Assembly (NCBI GenBank): GCA_024644185.1
Contig: JAHELM010000188.1
Location: forward strand, 1 to 5,750
From: Rhodospirillales bacterium
GTDB taxonomy: Bacteria; Pseudomonadota; Alphaproteobacteria; UBA8366; JADFVY01
DNA: 5,750 nucleotides
Direction: 5' to 3'
This document shows positions 4,545 to 5,750 of the stretch, piece after piece. Both the position numbers and the translations under genes were made by a program. The notes under the pieces are model-generated. The model did not search any database and was not told the origin of the DNA. It saw only the letters and a program-made list of their open reading frames with translations. The stretch's first letter is position 1; each line of letters starts with the position of its first letter.

Positions 4545-5750
4545 ATGAAACAGAGGGTGCACGGCAAGATCGTCGATTTTCCCGATGCGCGGCGGATGCT
4601 GTCCGCCGTCGTCGGCGCCGCGCCTGTCGGCCTGGCGGCGATCGACGGCAAGGGCCGTATCGTTCTGACCGAAGGCCACCCGTTTCCGCAAATCGGTTTC
4701 GCACCGGGCCGCAACGGCGGCGCGCCTGCCGCCGAAATCTGGGCAGGCTTTCCTCCGGCGCTCGATGCGCTGGCCCGGGCGCGCGCCGGCGAAACCGCTA
4801 CCGCCACCCTGGTTGTCGGCGAAAACGCATTTGAAATCAAATTTCTACCTCTTGCCGGAGCGAACGGGGCGCGGATATTGGCAATCGCCATCGACGTTAC
4901 CGCCCGTTATGCGGCGATGGTGCAAATCCCCGAGCGCGAGGAATTCCTCCAGGGCATTCTCGATACCGTGGTCGACGGCATCGTCGCCATCGACGAGTTG
5001 GGGCTGATCCGCGACGTCAACCCGGCGGCGGCGCGTATTTTCGGCTATGCGCCGGCGGAAATCATCGGCAAGACCGTCACCATGCTGATGCCGGAACCCT
5101 GGCGCAGCGCCCATGACGGCTATATTCGCAGATATCTGCAGACCGGCATCGGCACCGTTGTGGGCGCCCGGCGCGAAATGGTCGGGCTGCGCAAGGACGG
5201 TGCGATCTTTCCCATGGAACTGGCGGTCAGCGAGTTGAAATTCGGCGACCGCCGTCACTTCACGGGTGTCGTCCGCGACATCACCGAGCGCAAGGCGGCC
5301 GAGCGCGCGCTGCGGGTCAGCGAGGAACGCTACGCCCTGGCCGCGCGGGGCGCCAATGACGGGCTGTGGGACTGGGACATCGAGGCCGGGACGATCTATT
5401 TTTCCGCCCGCTGGAAGGCGATGCTGGGCTTTGAGGACGACGAGATCGGCGAGTCGCCGCAAGAATGGCTGGGCCGCATTCACCGCGACGACGAGGCCCG
5501 CGTTTTCGCCGATATCGAGGCGCATCTTGCCGGTCGCACCGCGACCTTCCAGAGCGAATACCGCATCCGGCGGAAAAGCGGCGATGTCCTGCGCATGCTG
5601 GCCCGCGGGGTGGCGGTGCGCGGTGCCGACGGCAAGGCGACGCGGATGGCGGGGTCGCAGGCCGACATCACCGAACGGAAACGCGCGGAAGAACGTCTCG
5701 TTCACGATGCGCTGCATGACGGGCTGACGGGGCTGCCCAATCGTATCCTG
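4545..5750 (+). CDS. PAS-PAS(FixL-like)-PAS-GGDEF sensory protein, 3'-partial
   Basis: This frame stays open from the ATG at 4545 to the right edge, giving 402 visible residues and no stop. Residues about 20-121 form a divergent PAS-like domain ('PVGLAAIDGKGRIVL' ending in 'IDVTAR'). Residues 134-250 form a canonical PAS domain ending in 'DITERK'. Its 'LMPEP' and 'HDGYIRRY' resemble FixL: His190 aligns with the heme-ligand His200 of Bradyrhizobium FixL, and Arg196 and Arg210 align with its Arg206 and Arg220. Residues about 260-379 form a PAS_3-type domain ('GLWDWDIEAGTIYFS', second 'DITERK'). The last residues, 'HDGLTGLPNRIL', are the conserved start of a GGDEF diguanylate cyclase domain. Whether the catalytic GG(D/E)EF motif is intact, and whether an EAL phosphodiesterase domain follows, cannot be seen. 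No membrane segment is visible, so it is probably cytosolic. ATG 4545 is the only ATG/GTG/TTG in frame after the upstream stop at 4485; its Shine-Dalgarno site is poor, with AAGG directly abutting. It likely makes or degrades c-di-GMP in response to heme-bound gas or redox state. Confidence 0.87.
   Translation, partial: MKQRVHGKIVDFPDARRMLSAVVGAAPVGLAAIDGKGRIVLTEGHPFPQIGFAPGRNGGAPAAEIWAGFPPALDALARARAGETATATLVVGENAFEIKFLPLAGANGARILAIAIDVTARYAAMVQIPEREEFLQGILDTVVDGIVAIDELGLIRDVNPAAARIFGYAPAEIIGKTVTMLMPEPWRSAHDGYIRRYLQTGIGTVVGARREMVGLRKDGAIFPMELAVSELKFGDRRHFTGVVRDITERKAAERALRVSEERYALAARGANDGLWDWDIEAGTIYFSARWKAMLGFEDDEIGESPQEWLGRIHRDDEARVFADIEAHLAGRTATFQSEYRIRRKSGDVLRMLARGVAVRGADGKATRMAGSQADITERKRAEERLVHDALHDGLTGLPNRIL

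Noticed and set aside
4845..5717. A 290-codon minus-strand open frame opposite the PAS-GGDEF gene
   Set aside because: The plus strand encodes PAS domains and a GGDEF start across this stretch. The minus frame shows only shadow composition.
1..5750. tRNA or rRNA genes, CRISPR arrays, insertion sequences and attachment sites
   Set aside because: No cloverleaf, repeat-spacer array, transposase motif or terminal inverted repeat was seen on either strand.

Overview
The window is GC-rich, with strong G/C preference at third codon positions, and carries part of a tad (tight adherence, Flp pilus) locus followed by the start of a multi-domain sensory cyclic-di-GMP protein. The protein styles point to an alphaproteobacterium: a TadG of the 'PLMICDPF' kind, a tandem TadE-like pair, a FixL-like PAS domain and a CtrA-type TTAA-N7-TTAA box. 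A Rhodospirillales-like relative is a guess only.

Layout. 1-768 (+) is the C-terminal part of TadC, an inner-membrane platform protein; its N-terminus probably lies left of the window. It converges, with a 29-bp gap, on a minus-strand TPR lipoprotein of TadD type (798-1703, or 798-1760 with a longer start). About 100-160 bp of AT-rich DNA then separates this gene from a divergent plus-strand operon. That stretch holds candidate promoters in both directions, a perfect 15-bp palindrome, and a small hairpin just before a good Shine-Dalgarno site. The operon is tadG-like (1864-3348), tadE (3323-3814) and a second tadE/tadF-like gene (3816-4382). The reading frames overlap or nearly touch, which suggests translational coupling. 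A 13-bp perfect stem-loop at 4404-4438 closes the operon.

The 162-bp gap 4383-4544 also contains an exact TTAA-N7-TTAA box (4456-4470) and a 7-bp inverted repeat in the leader of the next gene. From 4545 to the right edge an open frame encodes at least 402 residues: a divergent N-terminal PAS, a FixL-like PAS with the heme-ligand His and pocket Arg residues conserved, a PAS_3-type domain, and the first residues of a GGDEF domain. The frame has no stop inside the window.

Working together (inference): TadC with the unseen TadA/TadB would form the pilus motor and platform. The TadD lipoprotein would support outer-membrane assembly, and TadE, the TadE/F-like protein and TadG would be membrane-anchored minor pseudopilin-like components. 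The adjacent PAS-PAS-PAS-GGDEF protein may link oxygen or redox state to c-di-GMP and hence to surface attachment, with CtrA as a candidate regulator. None of this coupling is proven by the sequence.
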